Shown here in pieces: positions 53,654 through 62,315 of a DNA stretch of 64,000 bases. The DNA comes from UBA6522 sp965262365 (lineage in GTDB: Bacteria > Pseudomonadota > Gammaproteobacteria > Steroidobacterales > Rariloculaceae), in contig OZ253541.1 of the NCBI GenBank assembly GCA_965262365.1, positions 2,232,001 to 2,296,000 of the forward strand. The letters are read 5' to 3'. The notes below the pieces were generated by a model. That model made no database searches. It worked only from the letters and a program-made list of their open reading frames with translations, and had not been told where the DNA came from. The translations under genes were made by a program, and so were the position numbers. How positions within the stretch are numbered: position 1 is the first letter of the stretch; the number at the start of each line of letters is the position of its first letter.

Positions 53654-54390
53654 CCGGGATTTACTGGTTGCCGGTCATCGGGGACCCCGCGGCCTTTCCA
53701 TCCGCCGAGGATGCCTTGCAAGAGCCCGACGGGCTGCTCGCGGCCGGCGGCGACCTGCGTCCGCAGCGGCTGTTGGCCGCCTACGTCAGGGGCATTTTCC
53801 CGTGGAACGACGAGGGCCAGCCCATCCTCTGGTGGTCGCCGGACCCGCGCGCGGTCTTGTGGCCGGACGACCTTCACATCGCGCGGCGCCTGGCCAGAAA
53901 CCTGCGCCAAATGGACATCCGATTCAGCGCGGACAGCGCTTTCGATGCCGTGATCGAGGGCTGTGCGGCACCGCGCGCAGAGTCTTCGGGGACCTGGATC
54001 ACGCGGGACATGATCGATGCGTACCGCCGCCTGCACGAGATGGGCTGGGCACATGCCTTCGAGGGCTGGCTCGGCGATGACCTGGTGGCGGGCCTCTACG
54101 GGGTCGCCATTGGACGGGTCTTCTTTGCCGAATCCATGTTCACCCGGATCGACAACGCCTCCAAGGCGGTGCTGGTGAACGCGGTCAGTTACTTGCAGGC
54201 ACGGTCGTTTGAACTCATCGACTGCCAGGTCTGGTCGGATCACCTGCGCACCCTGGGCGCGAAGACGCTGCCGCGGCGCGAATTCCTCCGGCACTTGCGG
54301 CGACTGTGCACCCCACCGGGCGAGCCGGGCAACTGGCGGCGCGACCATGAACGTTACTCGCGCCAGGCAGCCTCACGCGCCCGGGCGTGA
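53650..54390 (+). CDS. aat: Leucyl/phenylalanyl-tRNA-protein transferase
   Basis: A 246-residue protein from a GTG that overlaps the previous TGA. Motifs: GLLAAGGDLRPQRLLAAYVRGIFPW (split: LLAAGGDLRPQRLL, AYVRGIFPW), WWSPDPRAVLWPD and VFFAESMFTRIDNASK. LIDCQVWSDHLRTLGA is a known family segment. It adds Leu or Phe to N-terminal Lys or Arg as part of the N-end rule; ClpA/ClpS are encoded nearby, as in E. coli. Confidence 0.95.
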   Translation: MTGIYWLPVIGDPAAFPSAEDALQEPDGLLAAGGDLRPQRLLAAYVRGIFPWNDEGQPILWWSPDPRAVLWPDDLHIARRLARNLRQMDIRFSADSAFDAVIEGCAAPRAESSGTWITRDMIDAYRRLHEMGWAHAFEGWLGDDLVAGLYGVAIGRVFFAESMFTRIDNASKAVLVNAVSYLQARSFELIDCQVWSDHLRTLGAKTLPRREFLRHLRRLCTPPGEPGNWRRDHERYSRQAASRARA

Positions 54391-54453
54391 GCAACTACAG
54401 GAGGCGTCAAGCTGATGGACGTGCGCCTGGTGTCCCCGTGCGCCCGGGCGTGA
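54377..54453 (+). repeat. 14-bp direct repeat flanking the aat end
   Basis: GCGCCCGGGCGTGA occurs at 54377-54390 (ending in the aat stop) and again at 54440-54453, 63 bp apart. It is partly self-complementary, so small hairpins are possible. Confidence 0.55.
54415..54453 (+). CDS. Possible 12-residue leader-like ORF upstream of infA
   Basis: ATG 54415 is preceded by AGGAGG 9 bp upstream and encodes MDVRLVSPCARA, stopping in the second copy of the direct repeat. The ribosome site is better than most in the window, but the ORF is tiny, so it may be fortuitous. Confidence 0.25.
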   Translation: MDVRLVSPCARA

Positions 54454-54540
54454 ATCCTTGCTGAAGAATGGTCAACTGCATTGCGAGGGTATTCCCGCTA
54501 TGCAACAATCGTGCGCCGCGAAAGAAGCAGCCCTTGAAAT

Positions 54541-54759
54541 ATGCCGAAAGAGGAAGCCATACAAATGGAAGGCATGGTCATCGAGACCTTGCCCAACACC
54601 ACGTTTCGCGTCGAATTGCAGAATGGACACATCGTTACCGCGCATATTTCGGGGAAGATGCGCAAGAACTACATCCGCATACTGAAGGGTGATGCTGTGA
54701 CCATCGAACTCACACCCTACGATCTCAGCAAGGGCCGCATCGTCTACCGCGCCCGCTAG
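54541..54759 (+). CDS. infA: Translation initiation factor IF-1
   Basis: A 72-residue OB-fold protein. The family pattern is complete: MPKEEAIQMEGMVIETLPN, FRVELQNGHIVTAHISGKMR, KNYIRILKGDAVTIELTPYD and LSKGRIVYR. It binds the A site of the 30S subunit during initiation. It follows aat, as in E. coli, but is separated from clpA by accessory genes. Confidence 0.97.
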   Translation: MPKEEAIQMEGMVIETLPNTTFRVELQNGHIVTAHISGKMRKNYIRILKGDAVTIELTPYDLSKGRIVYRAR

Positions 54760-54814
54760 TCTGCGGGACGCCGCTCAAAAGGAAGCGGTAGCAGGGCTGC
54801 TGCCGGGGAGCGAA

Positions 54815-55252
54815 TCATGCGGCCTCGCCGACGGACAGGCTGATCCGCTTGCCCAACCGGCGCAGGGCTCGGTCGATCGTTGCCGCCTTGGTGGCATGAT
54901 CCGGATTCAACATGCGACGCACCTCGCTCTCGGCAACACCGAGATCGAGGGCGAGTCGGCGCCGCGACACCGCAGCCTCGCGGAATGCTTGGTAGAGGGC
55001 CGCCTTCAGGGCGATTGGTACCGGCGGAACGATCAGAGGCCGTTGCTCGCTCGCGCGTGACGGTTGCGGCAAGTCATTGCCCTCCCGGATCGTCGCCGCA
55101 ATCAACTCCCGCAGCAGATCCCGTGCTTCAGATAACGCTTCGTCCAGATTGGCGCCATCTGTCGCGCCCCACCCAAAATCGGGAAACACAACCACATGGC
55201 GCCCATCCTCGTCGCGTTCGATCTCGGCGGGATAATTGTAGGTTTGCTGCAT
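54815..55252 (-). CDS. hicB: HicB-type antitoxin
   Basis: A 145-residue protein. The N-terminal partial RNase-H-like fold is YNYPAEIERDEDGRHVVVFPDF, then GWGATDGANLDEALSEARDLL. The C-terminal part (SRRRLALDLGVAESEVRRML) is an HTH domain, as in HicB repressors. It follows hicA on the same strand with a 44-bp gap. Confidence 0.85.
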   Translation of the reverse strand: MQQTYNYPAEIERDEDGRHVVVFPDFGWGATDGANLDEALSEARDLLRELIAATIREGNDLPQPSRASEQRPLIVPPVPIALKAALYQAFREAAVSRRRLALDLGVAESEVRRMLNPDHATKAATIDRALRRLGKRISLSVGEAA

Positions 55253-55296
55253 GACTTGCTCTCCGACCTCTGGAACATCTCCGGTACTCCGGCGCC

Positions 55297-55509
55297 CTAG
55301 AAGTCCTCCTTCCCGATGCCGAGGTCGCCGAGCATCTTGCCGAGCAACCCCTTGCCTATTTCCTTTTTTCGATCCTTCACGATCGTCTTGCGATCACCAA
55401 CGTAGAGCGTTCCATGTGAACCGGGTCCTTCCGATGCCACGAAACGAACTTCCACGCCCCGGTTCCTCGCCCATTTGCGGACCCTCGCGATGAACTGCCG
55501 TCCGTTCAT
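55297..55509 (-). CDS. hicA: HicA-type mRNA interferase toxin
   Basis: A 70-residue protein. GSHGTLYVGDR contains the catalytic His32. The N-terminal NGRQFIARVRKWARNRG and the GSHG motif fit the HicA double-stranded-RNA-binding-like fold. It cleaves mRNA. It is in the usual hicA-hicB order. Confidence 0.85.
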   Translation of the reverse strand: MNGRQFIARVRKWARNRGVEVRFVASEGPGSHGTLYVGDRKTIVKDRKKEIGKGLLGKMLGDLGIGKEDF

Positions 55510-55544
55510 GCCTCTATCGTGGAACTCGGTACCGCCAACCGTAA

Positions 55545-55573
55545 ACTATAGATGCGCACATTTTTGCGCGCAA
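55545..55573 (-). promoter_or_regulatory. hicAB promoter with inverted repeat
   Basis: On the minus strand, TTGCGC (55568-55573) and TATAGT (55545-55550) are separated by exactly 17 bp. TGCGC and GCGCA arms between and over these elements form a candidate HicB operator. Confidence 0.6.
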
Positions 55574-55751
55574 CTGATCGTTCCCCAGAAATGCATGAAC
55601 AGTTTCGATCTGCAGAAAGTGGCGTTTCAATGTCTCAATGATTCCCAGACGCCAACTTTCGACCGCATTCGTCGGCTTTTCTGTGGCAGACTTGCGGAAA
55701 TTCGTCCGATCATTGCGCTGAGGCCGTCGGTTTGTTTCGGGAGACACAAGA

Positions 55752-57392
55752 ATGACCTCTGAATCGATACTTGGTAACGACAGAACCGGAGGCATCCTCG
55801 GCCGGATCGAGCGTAGCGGCAATCGGCTGCCCGATCCGGTGGTGATCTTCCTGTATTGCATATTGGCCGTCATCGCGATCAGCGTGATTGCCGCCGTCAC
55901 CGGAACCTACGCATTACATCCCACGCAGGTCGACGCGGCTGGAAACGCCCTGGTCATCCAGGCCGAAAGCCTGCTGTCGGCAGACAACATACGGCGCCTG
56001 CTGGTGGAAATGCCCAGTACCTTTACCAGTTTTCACCCTCTGGGCTATGTCCTGGTCGTCATGCTGGGCGCCGGCGTCGCCGAGCGTTCGGGCCTGCTCG
56101 GCACGGCCATGAGCGCCGCAGTGAGCAACGTGCCGAAGCTGCTGCTGACACCGGCGGTTGCGCTGGTCGGCATGCTCGGAAATCTGGCGGCGGATGCGGC
56201 CTATGTGGTGCTGATCCCGCTCGCGGGCGTGATCTTCGCCGCCGCCGGCCGGCATCCCGTCGCCGGCATCGCTGCCGCGTTCGCCGGAGTCTCCGGCGGC
56301 TTTTCCGCCAATCTGCTGCCGGGCCAGTTGGACGCCCTGCTGTTCGGCATCACCGAAGCCGCGGCCGAGACCATTCTGCCGACCTGGGACGCCAACATCG
56401 CCGGCAATGCCTATTTCATCATCGCCATGACCTTCGTGTTCCTGCCGATCATCTGGTTCATCACCGACCGCGTCATCGAACCACGCATGGGTCCCTACGG
56501 CGGAGGCGGCCTGCAAAGCAGCGGCGCCGGCGACAGCGAAGAGCCCCTCACCAGTGCGAGCGACGTCGATGTATCCGACAACATCACCGAGGAAATTGAT
56601 GATCCCGACACCGGCGTCGACGACGCCGAGCGCCGTGGGCTGAAGCGGGCCGGCTGGGCCATCCTTGGAATAGTTGCGGTATGGGTGTTCCTGTGCGTCG
56701 GCCCCGGCACTCCGTTGATCGACGAATCGGCTCCCATCGAGTCGCGTTTCAATCCCCTCTTCCAGTCCCTGGTGGCCGGATTCTGCGTGATCTTCCTGGC
56801 CGCGGGATGGGCCTACGGGGCCGCCGCGGGCACCGTCAAGAATCACCGCGACCTGATCGCCATGATGAAGGGCGCGATGGGCGACATGGCCTACTACCTC
56901 GTGCTGTCATTCGCCGCGGCGCACTTCGTGGCCATGTTCAACTGGTCCAACCTGGGCCTGATTTTCGCGATTCAGGGCGCCGCCGTGCTGGAAGCCTCGA
57001 ATCTCCCCGACACGCTGCTGATGGGGTCCATCATTCTGTTCGGCGCCTTGCTGAATCTCTTCATCGGCTCGGCGAGCGCCAAGTGGGCGCTGCTGGCGCC
57101 GGTGCTGGTGCCCATGCTGATGCTCGTGGGCATCTCCCCCGAGATGACCACCGCAGCCTACCGCGTGGGCGACAGTGCCACCAACATCATCACGCCACTG
57201 ATGCCGTACTTGCCGCTGGTGCTGGTGTTCGCCCAGCGCTGGCAGAAGGACTTCGGCCTCGGCAGCCTGGTGGCGACAATGCTGCCCTACTCCGTCTTCC
57301 TGCTGCTGTCGGGACTGGTATTGACTGTTTTGTGGGTGTTCTTGGGTCTGCCGCTTGGTCCGGCGGCGCCGGTTTCGTTCGCTATGCCGTGA
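55752..57392 (+). CDS. AbgT-family transporter
   Basis: A 546-residue membrane protein with about 12 helices. AbgT signs: SGNRLPDPVVIFLYCILAV near the N-terminus, FHPLGYVLVVMLGAGVAERSG, GNLAADAAYVVLIPLAG and GSASAKWALLAPVLVPMLM. The family takes up p-aminobenzoyl-glutamate or exports sulfonamides. A long soluble loop (about residues 250-295) is acidic. The gene lies alone between hicAB and the membrane/regulator operon. Confidence 0.9.
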   Translation: MTSESILGNDRTGGILGRIERSGNRLPDPVVIFLYCILAVIAISVIAAVTGTYALHPTQVDAAGNALVIQAESLLSADNIRRLLVEMPSTFTSFHPLGYVLVVMLGAGVAERSGLLGTAMSAAVSNVPKLLLTPAVALVGMLGNLAADAAYVVLIPLAGVIFAAAGRHPVAGIAAAFAGVSGGFSANLLPGQLDALLFGITEAAAETILPTWDANIAGNAYFIIAMTFVFLPIIWFITDRVIEPRMGPYGGGGLQSSGAGDSEEPLTSASDVDVSDNITEEIDDPDTGVDDAERRGLKRAGWAILGIVAVWVFLCVGPGTPLIDESAPIESRFNPLFQSLVAGFCVIFLAAGWAYGAAAGTVKNHRDLIAMMKGAMGDMAYYLVLSFAAAHFVAMFNWSNLGLIFAIQGAAVLEASNLPDTLLMGSIILFGALLNLFIGSASAKWALLAPVLVPMLMLVGISPEMTTAAYRVGDSATNIITPLMPYLPLVLVFAQRWQKDFGLGSLVATMLPYSVFLLLSGLVLTVLWVFLGLPLGPAAPVSFAMP

Positions 57393-57463
57393 GCAAGTAA
57401 GAGTCCGCCTCGGGCCTACAACGTGAGGGCAAGAGATTCGTCGAACGCAACGGGGCCGAAGTA

Positions 57464-57495
57464 GCTTTACAATGCAAAGTCCTTGACGATATAGA
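57464..57495 (+). promoter_or_regulatory. Promoter with inverted-repeat operator for the second membrane/regulator operon
   Basis: TTTACA (57466-57471) and TATAGA (57490-57495) are 18 bp apart. A 17-bp motif, GCTTTACAATGCAAAGT (57464-57480), overlaps the -35. A copy matching 14 of 17 bases lies at 58533-58549. Confidence 0.65.
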
Positions 57496-57517
57496 GAACT
57501 TGTCGTAGTCTGCGCGC

Positions 57518-58132
57518 ATGTCGATTTCACCGCTCGCAAAGGATATTGACGCCACCACCACGCCGCTTCATTCGCGCGCGGAGCAGAACCTGCATTACAT
57601 CCGCGAGACCATGCGAAGCGCCGGAACATTCACTTCGGTGCCGGGCAAGGGCGGCATCGCCATGGGGATTGTCGGCGGCATTGCCGCACTGGTTGCGCCG
57701 CGCATGGAAACGCCGGTTGGCATGCTCACCGTGTGGATCGCCTCGGCCCCGATTGCGGCGCTGTTGGGCGGCGCCTTCATGGTCGCGAAGGCGCGCCGTA
57801 TGGAAACAGCCCTCGCAGGAATCGTCGCGCGGCGGTTCTTCACTGGGTTTGCGCCCCCGTTGGTGGTGGCGGCCGTGCTGACATGGTTGTTGCTGGCCCA
57901 GGGCGCGTCGGACATCGTGCCGTCGATGTGGTTGATGCTGTACGGGGCCGCGGCCATCAGCGGCGGGGCGTTTTCTGTGCGCCTGGTTACCGTGATGGGC
58001 ATTTGTTTCGTGGCGCTGGGCGTCGTCGGCGCGCTTACGCCCGCCGCCTGGGCCAACGCCTGGCTGAGCGCGGGCTTCGGCGGCCTGCACATCGTTTTCG
58101 GTTCGATCATCGCCAGGTACCACGGTGGCTAA
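57518..58132 (+). CDS. Small integral membrane protein partnered with a winged-helix regulator
   Basis: 204 residues. The first 45 residues are cytosolic (HSRAEQNLHYIRETMRSAG). Five or six hydrophobic segments follow (GIAMGIVGGIAALVAP, MLTVWIASAPIAALLGGAF, PLVVAAVLTWLLLA, VTVMGICFVALGVVGAL). It overlaps the regulator by 8 bp. It shares no clear sequence with the protein at 11831 but shares its arrangement. Confidence 0.7.
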   Translation: MSISPLAKDIDATTTPLHSRAEQNLHYIRETMRSAGTFTSVPGKGGIAMGIVGGIAALVAPRMETPVGMLTVWIASAPIAALLGGAFMVAKARRMETALAGIVARRFFTGFAPPLVVAAVLTWLLLAQGASDIVPSMWLMLYGAAAISGGAFSVRLVTVMGICFVALGVVGALTPAAWANAWLSAGFGGLHIVFGSIIARYHGG

Positions 58133-58517
58133 GCCGCAGAAGGCGCAAACAACGGCGACGCAGTCCGGCGACTCGGGCCGAGTTCGCCTGCAAGCGGTCC
58201 CGGGGTATATCGCCGATCCCGAGGCGGGAGGAATGGATCGCCTCATCTACGAACGCGTGCGCCTGGGAATCATGAGTTCGTTGTCGGTCAACCGTTGCTT
58301 GAGTTTTGCCGAACTGAAGGCGTTGTTGAAAACGAGCGACGGCAATCTAAGCACTCACGCTCGAAAACTCGAGGATGCCGGTTACGTGACGTGCCGCAAG
58401 CACTTTGCCGGACGCGTGCCGAAGACGGAATACCGCCTGTCGGCCAAGGGTGCGAAGGTATTCGAGAGATACCTCGATCACATGGAAGCGCTGATCCGCG
58501 CCACGCGGAAAGGTTGA
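58125..58517 (+). CDS. Winged-helix regulator (HTH_34 type)
   Basis: 130 residues from a GTG (MAKPQKAQTTATQSG). The winged helix is ERVRLGIMSSLSVNRCLSF, then AELKALLKTSDGNLSTHARK, LEDAGYVTCRKHFAG and KTEYRLSAKGAKVFERYL. It resembles the regulator at 11518. It probably binds the 17-bp motif upstream of the operon and after its own gene. Confidence 0.85.
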   Translation: MAKPQKAQTTATQSGDSGRVRLQAVPGYIADPEAGGMDRLIYERVRLGIMSSLSVNRCLSFAELKALLKTSDGNLSTHARKLEDAGYVTCRKHFAGRVPKTEYRLSAKGAKVFERYLDHMEALIRATRKG

Positions 58518-58532
58518 TTTTTTTGTCAAGGA

Positions 58533-58561
58533 ACTTTGTAATGCAAAGTAGTTTGCAATGC
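58533..58561 (+). promoter_or_regulatory. Second copy of the 17-bp operator at the UppS-like start
   Basis: ACTTTGTAATGCAAAGT (58533-58549) has 6-bp arms ACTTTG and CAAAGT around 5 bp and includes the ATG of the next gene (58541). A partial third copy, TTTGCAATGC, is at 58552-58561. TTGATT (58514-58519) and TGTAAT (58537-58542) with 17 bp between could be a promoter. Confidence 0.6.
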
Positions 58562-59278
58562 CCTTTTCCCCAACACGTCGCGATCATCATGGACGGCAAC
58601 GGCCGCTGGGCGACGTGCCGGGGACTCGAACGGAGCCTGGGCCACCGGACCGGCGCACGCGCGGTGAGGAAGGTCGTCGAAGCGGCGGTTGAGAGGGGCA
58701 CCGCCGTGCTGACGCTCTACGCCTTTTCCGCCGACAACTGGCGCCGACCGCGACGCGAAGTCGCCGCGCTGATGCGCCTGTTCGAGCGTTACCTGATGAC
58801 GGAAACCGCCAACTGCGTTGCCTTCGGTGTCCGGGTCAACGTGATAGGCCGGCGCGATAGGCTGAACCGCTCGCTGTTGGAGGCGATCGAGCATGTGGAG
58901 CGGTGTACGCAGGCGGGCCAGGGCACGCACCTTCGGTTGGCCGTCGATTATTCGGCGCGTGCGGCGATCCTGAGCACTGCGCGGCAGCTTGAGCGCGGGC
59001 ACGCCGTCGAGGCGGCTGACTTTCTCGCGCGGATGAACCGCACCATCCACTCCCGTCCACCCGCCCCGCCCGTCGATCTGCTGATCCGCACAGGCGGCGA
59101 ACGGCGGCTCAGCGATTTCCTGCTCTGGGAATGCGCCTATGCGGAACTATTCTTCAGCGACCGGCTGTGGCCGGATTTCGACACCGGTGACTTCGATGCG
59201 GCGCTGGCCGATTTCACCCGGCGGGATCGACGCTACGGACGCGTGCCTCCCTCCACGCACCAGCGGGTGGCCTCATGA
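58541..59278 (+). CDS. uppS: Undecaprenyl diphosphate synthase-like cis-prenyltransferase
   Basis: 245 residues from ATG 58541, with AAGGA 8 bp upstream. If the promoter over the operator is real, the start would be the TTG at 58553. Motifs: VAIIMDGNGRWA (catalytic Asp18), FSADNWRRPRREV, and LLIRTGGERRLSDFLLWECAYAELFF, which fits the C-terminal consensus (split: LLIRTGGERRLSDF, LLWECAYAELFF). It departs from standard UppS at VDYSARAAIL (usually NYGGRxDI). The gene is away from the normal dxr/rseP neighbours, so it may be a second, specialised copy. Its stop overlaps the next ATG. Confidence 0.85.
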   Translation: MQSSLQCPFPQHVAIIMDGNGRWATCRGLERSLGHRTGARAVRKVVEAAVERGTAVLTLYAFSADNWRRPRREVAALMRLFERYLMTETANCVAFGVRVNVIGRRDRLNRSLLEAIEHVERCTQAGQGTHLRLAVDYSARAAILSTARQLERGHAVEAADFLARMNRTIHSRPPAPPVDLLIRTGGERRLSDFLLWECAYAELFFSDRLWPDFDTGDFDAALADFTRRDRRYGRVPPSTHQRVAS

Positions 59279-59553
59279 GGCGGCCGACGACGCATGGCCA
59301 ATCGCTGCCCCGGGATTTTGCCCGGCCACCCTATCTGGATCCCGACACGGCGCATGTGGTCTTTCGCCCGGCGCGAATGTCCGCCGAGGAGTTGGCCGCC
59401 GGTTACGCCTGGTGTTACGAACGGCTGTTTTCCCATGGATCCATCTGGCGTCCGCTGGTCGAACTCACCCGCCGGCGGCACCTGGGATTTCGCCTTCGGC
59501 TGTCGGCCACGGACAGCGGACGAGGCGGAACGGTGATCAGCGCCGGCGTCTGA
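59275..59553 (+). pseudogene. Fragment of a B12-type radical SAM protein (C-terminal DUF4070-like region)
   Basis: 92 codons starting with an ATG that overlaps the uppS stop. LPRDFARPPYLDPDTAHVVF and RPARMSAEELAAGYAWCYER match the C-terminal region of radical SAM enzymes with B12-binding domains, but the CxxxCxxC core is absent. It may be a truncated remnant or a small coupled protein kept for another job. Confidence 0.55.
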
Positions 59554-59686
59554 CCAGACTGCTCAGATTCGCCGGTTTCGAAAAGGGCTGCGTTCGTTGC
59601 GGCCTGGCCTTGCATTCCTGACAACGGCGTCTGGCCGGGGAGTGCCCTAACAGGACTCATTAAACGAACCGACGCTGCGGGAAAAT

Positions 59687-59911
59687 TCAGGGTACCGATT
59701 CGGTCGAGTTGTCCGTTGGCGCCGGAAGTGCGTATTGAAGTTGCGTTTCCACAGTCGACAACCGCTCGCGCACATCGGCGAGGTCACTGCGAATTCCCCG
59801 CACATCCTGACGGACATCGCGGATATCCGCCCGGAGACCGCCAGCCTGCTGCAGCAATAGTGCCGCCAAGGCTATTCCGGTACCGATGACCGTCCAGGAA
59901 TCCTTACTCAT
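59687..59911 (-). CDS. Small membrane-anchored coiled-coil protein
   Basis: 74 residues from MSKDSWTVIGTGIALAALLL (one N-terminal membrane helix). The rest is a coiled coil (RADIRDVRQDVRGIRSDLA, DVRERLSTVETQLQ). An ATG at 60019 would extend it by 36 unlikely residues. Function unknown; similar in build to the protein at 44270. Confidence 0.55.
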   Translation of the reverse strand: MSKDSWTVIGTGIALAALLLQQAGGLRADIRDVRQDVRGIRSDLADVRERLSTVETQLQYALPAPTDNSTESVP

Positions 59912-60026
59912 GCGTAGAAGCATAGCATCGAGGCGCCTGGCCGGATGCTGGAAAACTCCGCACAATGACCAGAAATTGAAATCCAAATCGTAGGTCAACC
60001 AGTCAACATCAGCCGTCAATGCCGGC

Positions 60027-62315
60027 TCAGACTTCGGGCACGTGCTCCAGTTCCCGCACCGTCGGTTCGGGGATCAGCACCAGGCTCTCGCCGTCACCGC
60101 CGACATCCACACGCACGTGGCCCCCGTCTCTCAGGCTGCCGAACAGCAACTCCTCGGCCAGGGGACGCTTGATGTGTTCCTGGATCACCCGTGCCATGGG
60201 CCGCGCGCCCATCTTCCGGTCGTAGCCCCTGCGCGCGATCCATGCCCGCGCGGCCGGCTCCAGTTCGATGGTGACCTCGCTCCTGTCCAATTGCGCTTCC
60301 AGTTCGACGATGAGCTTGTCCACGACCCGGGCGATGGAGTCTTCATCCAGCGCATCGAACTTGATGATGGCGTCAAGTCGGTTGCGGAATTCCGGTGAGA
60401 ACATCCGCTTGATCACTTCCATCGCGTCGCTGGAATGGTCCTGCAGCGTGAAGCCGACGGAGGCGCGGCTCGCTTGCTGGGCACCGGCGTTGGTGGTCAT
60501 CACGATGGTGACGTTGTGGAAGTCGGCCTTGCGGCCGTTGCTGTCGGTGAGAATGCCGTGGTCCATGACCTGCAGCAGCAGATTGAAAACCTCCGGGTGG
60601 GCTTTCTCAATCTCGTCCATCAACAGCACGCAGTGCGGGTTCCTCGTGATGGCTTCGGTCAACAGGCCACCCTGGTCAAAGCCGACGTAGCCCGGGGGCG
60701 CGCCGATCAACCGGGAAACCGTGTGCCGCTCCATGTATTCCGACATGTCGAAGCGCACCAGTTCCACACCCATGGTCAGCGCCAGTTGCCGGGTCACTTC
60801 GGTCTTGCCGACACCGGTCGGGCCGTAGAACAGGAACGATCCTACCGGCCGAAGCTCGTCGCCGAGACCGGATCGCGACATCTTGATGGCAGACGCCAGC
60901 GCGCCGATGGCGGGGTCCTGGCCGAAGATGACCAGCTTGAGATCACGCTCCAGGTGGCTGAGGACGTCGCGGTCGGAAGCCGACACGCTCTTCGGCGGAA
61001 TCCGCGCCATCTTGGCCACGATGATCTGGACCCGCTCGACGCTGACGACTTTCTCCCGCTCGGCTTCCGGCATCAGCCGAATGCTGGCGCCGGCCTCGTC
61101 GATCACGTCGATCGCCTTGTCCGGAAGATGGCGGTCGTTGATATGCCGGCTCGCCAATTCTGCCGCGGCCTGCAACGCCTCATCGACGTAGCGCACGTCG
61201 TGATGCTCTTCGAACCGGCTTCGCAGGCCATGCAGAATCTCCACAGTCTCCTGAACCGTGGGTTCGACGATATCGATTTTCTGGAAGCGGCGCGCCAGGG
61301 CCCGGTCCTTCTCGAAGACGCCGCGGAATTCGGTGTAGGTGGTTGAACCGATGCAGCGCAGGTCGCCGTTGGCCAGCACCGGTTTGATCAGGTTGGAGGC
61401 GTCCATGACTCCACCCGACGCGGCCCCGGCGCCGATCACGGTATGGATCTCGTCGATGAACAGGATCGCTCCGGGTACCTTCTTGAGTTCGTTGACCACC
61501 CCTTTGAGGCGCTTCTCGAAATCGCCCCGGTACTTGGTGCCGGCGATGAGCGAACCCATGTCCAACGCGTAGATCGTGCTCTCGCTCAGCACTTCCGGCA
61601 CGCTTTCCTCCACGATGAGCCGCGCCAGCCCCTCCGCCATGGCCGTCTTGCCGACGCCGGCCTCGCCAACGTACAACGGGTTGTTCTTGCGCCGTCGGCA
61701 GAGTATCTGGATCGTCCGCTCGATCTCCGCCTGCCGGCCGATCAATGGGTCGATCCCACCGTCCCGAGCCAACTGGTTGAGGTTTGTCGTGAACTGCTCG
61801 AGCGGACTCGCCTGCGCAGCGTTGTCCTGGCCGTCAACCCCGGCCCCCGCCTGGCTCTCCCTCGGCACCCCGTCCGGGATCCTGGGGACACCGTGGGCAA
61901 TATGCCTGACGACGTCATACCGGGTGATATCCTGGGATTCCAGCAGGTAGACCGCCTGGGACTGCCGTTCCGCGAATACCGCCACTAGCACGTTCACCGG
62001 CGTCACTTCCTTCTTGCCGCCGGATTGCACATGGGAAACGGCACGATGCAGCGCCCGCTGAAAACCAAGTGTCGGCTGCGATTCGGTGGATTCGTCGTCG
62101 TCGCCGCGCAGCCTGGGCGTCGACTCATCGATGAAATCGGCCAGTTCGCGCCTGAGCAACTCGAGATTTACGCCGCATGCCCGCAGGATCCCGATGACTT
62201 CAGGCGAATCCAGCAAAGCCAGTAACAGATGTTCGACGGTGATGAACTCGTGCTGCTCGTCCCGAGCCCCTCGGTACGCCTCGCTCAGGCAGTATTCGAG
62301 TTCGCTGGATAGCAT
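60027..62315 (-). CDS. clpA: ATP-dependent Clp protease ATP-binding subunit ClpA
   Basis: 762 residues from MLSSELEYCLSEAYRGARDE (the family start), preceded by GAAGAAGA. The N-domain is followed by AAA-1 with Walker A YVGEAGVGKTAMAEGLARL (about residue 205) and AAA-2 with FYGPTGVGKTEVTRQLALT (about 490). GAGAASGGVMDASNLIKPVL is the pore-loop/sensor region. It feeds substrates to ClpP. TGATG overlap with clpS means coupling. Confidence 0.95.
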   Translation of the reverse strand: MLSSELEYCLSEAYRGARDEQHEFITVEHLLLALLDSPEVIGILRACGVNLELLRRELADFIDESTPRLRGDDDESTESQPTLGFQRALHRAVSHVQSGGKKEVTPVNVLVAVFAERQSQAVYLLESQDITRYDVVRHIAHGVPRIPDGVPRESQAGAGVDGQDNAAQASPLEQFTTNLNQLARDGGIDPLIGRQAEIERTIQILCRRRKNNPLYVGEAGVGKTAMAEGLARLIVEESVPEVLSESTIYALDMGSLIAGTKYRGDFEKRLKGVVNELKKVPGAILFIDEIHTVIGAGAASGGVMDASNLIKPVLANGDLRCIGSTTYTEFRGVFEKDRALARRFQKIDIVEPTVQETVEILHGLRSRFEEHHDVRYVDEALQAAAELASRHINDRHLPDKAIDVIDEAGASIRLMPEAEREKVVSVERVQIIVAKMARIPPKSVSASDRDVLSHLERDLKLVIFGQDPAIGALASAIKMSRSGLGDELRPVGSFLFYGPTGVGKTEVTRQLALTMGVELVRFDMSEYMERHTVSRLIGAPPGYVGFDQGGLLTEAITRNPHCVLLMDEIEKAHPEVFNLLLQVMDHGILTDSNGRKADFHNVTIVMTTNAGAQQASRASVGFTLQDHSSDAMEVIKRMFSPEFRNRLDAIIKFDALDEDSIARVVDKLIVELEAQLDRSEVTIELEPAARAWIARRGYDRKMGARPMARVIQEHIKRPLAEELLFGSLRDGGHVRVDVGGDGESLVLIPEPTVRELEHVPEV

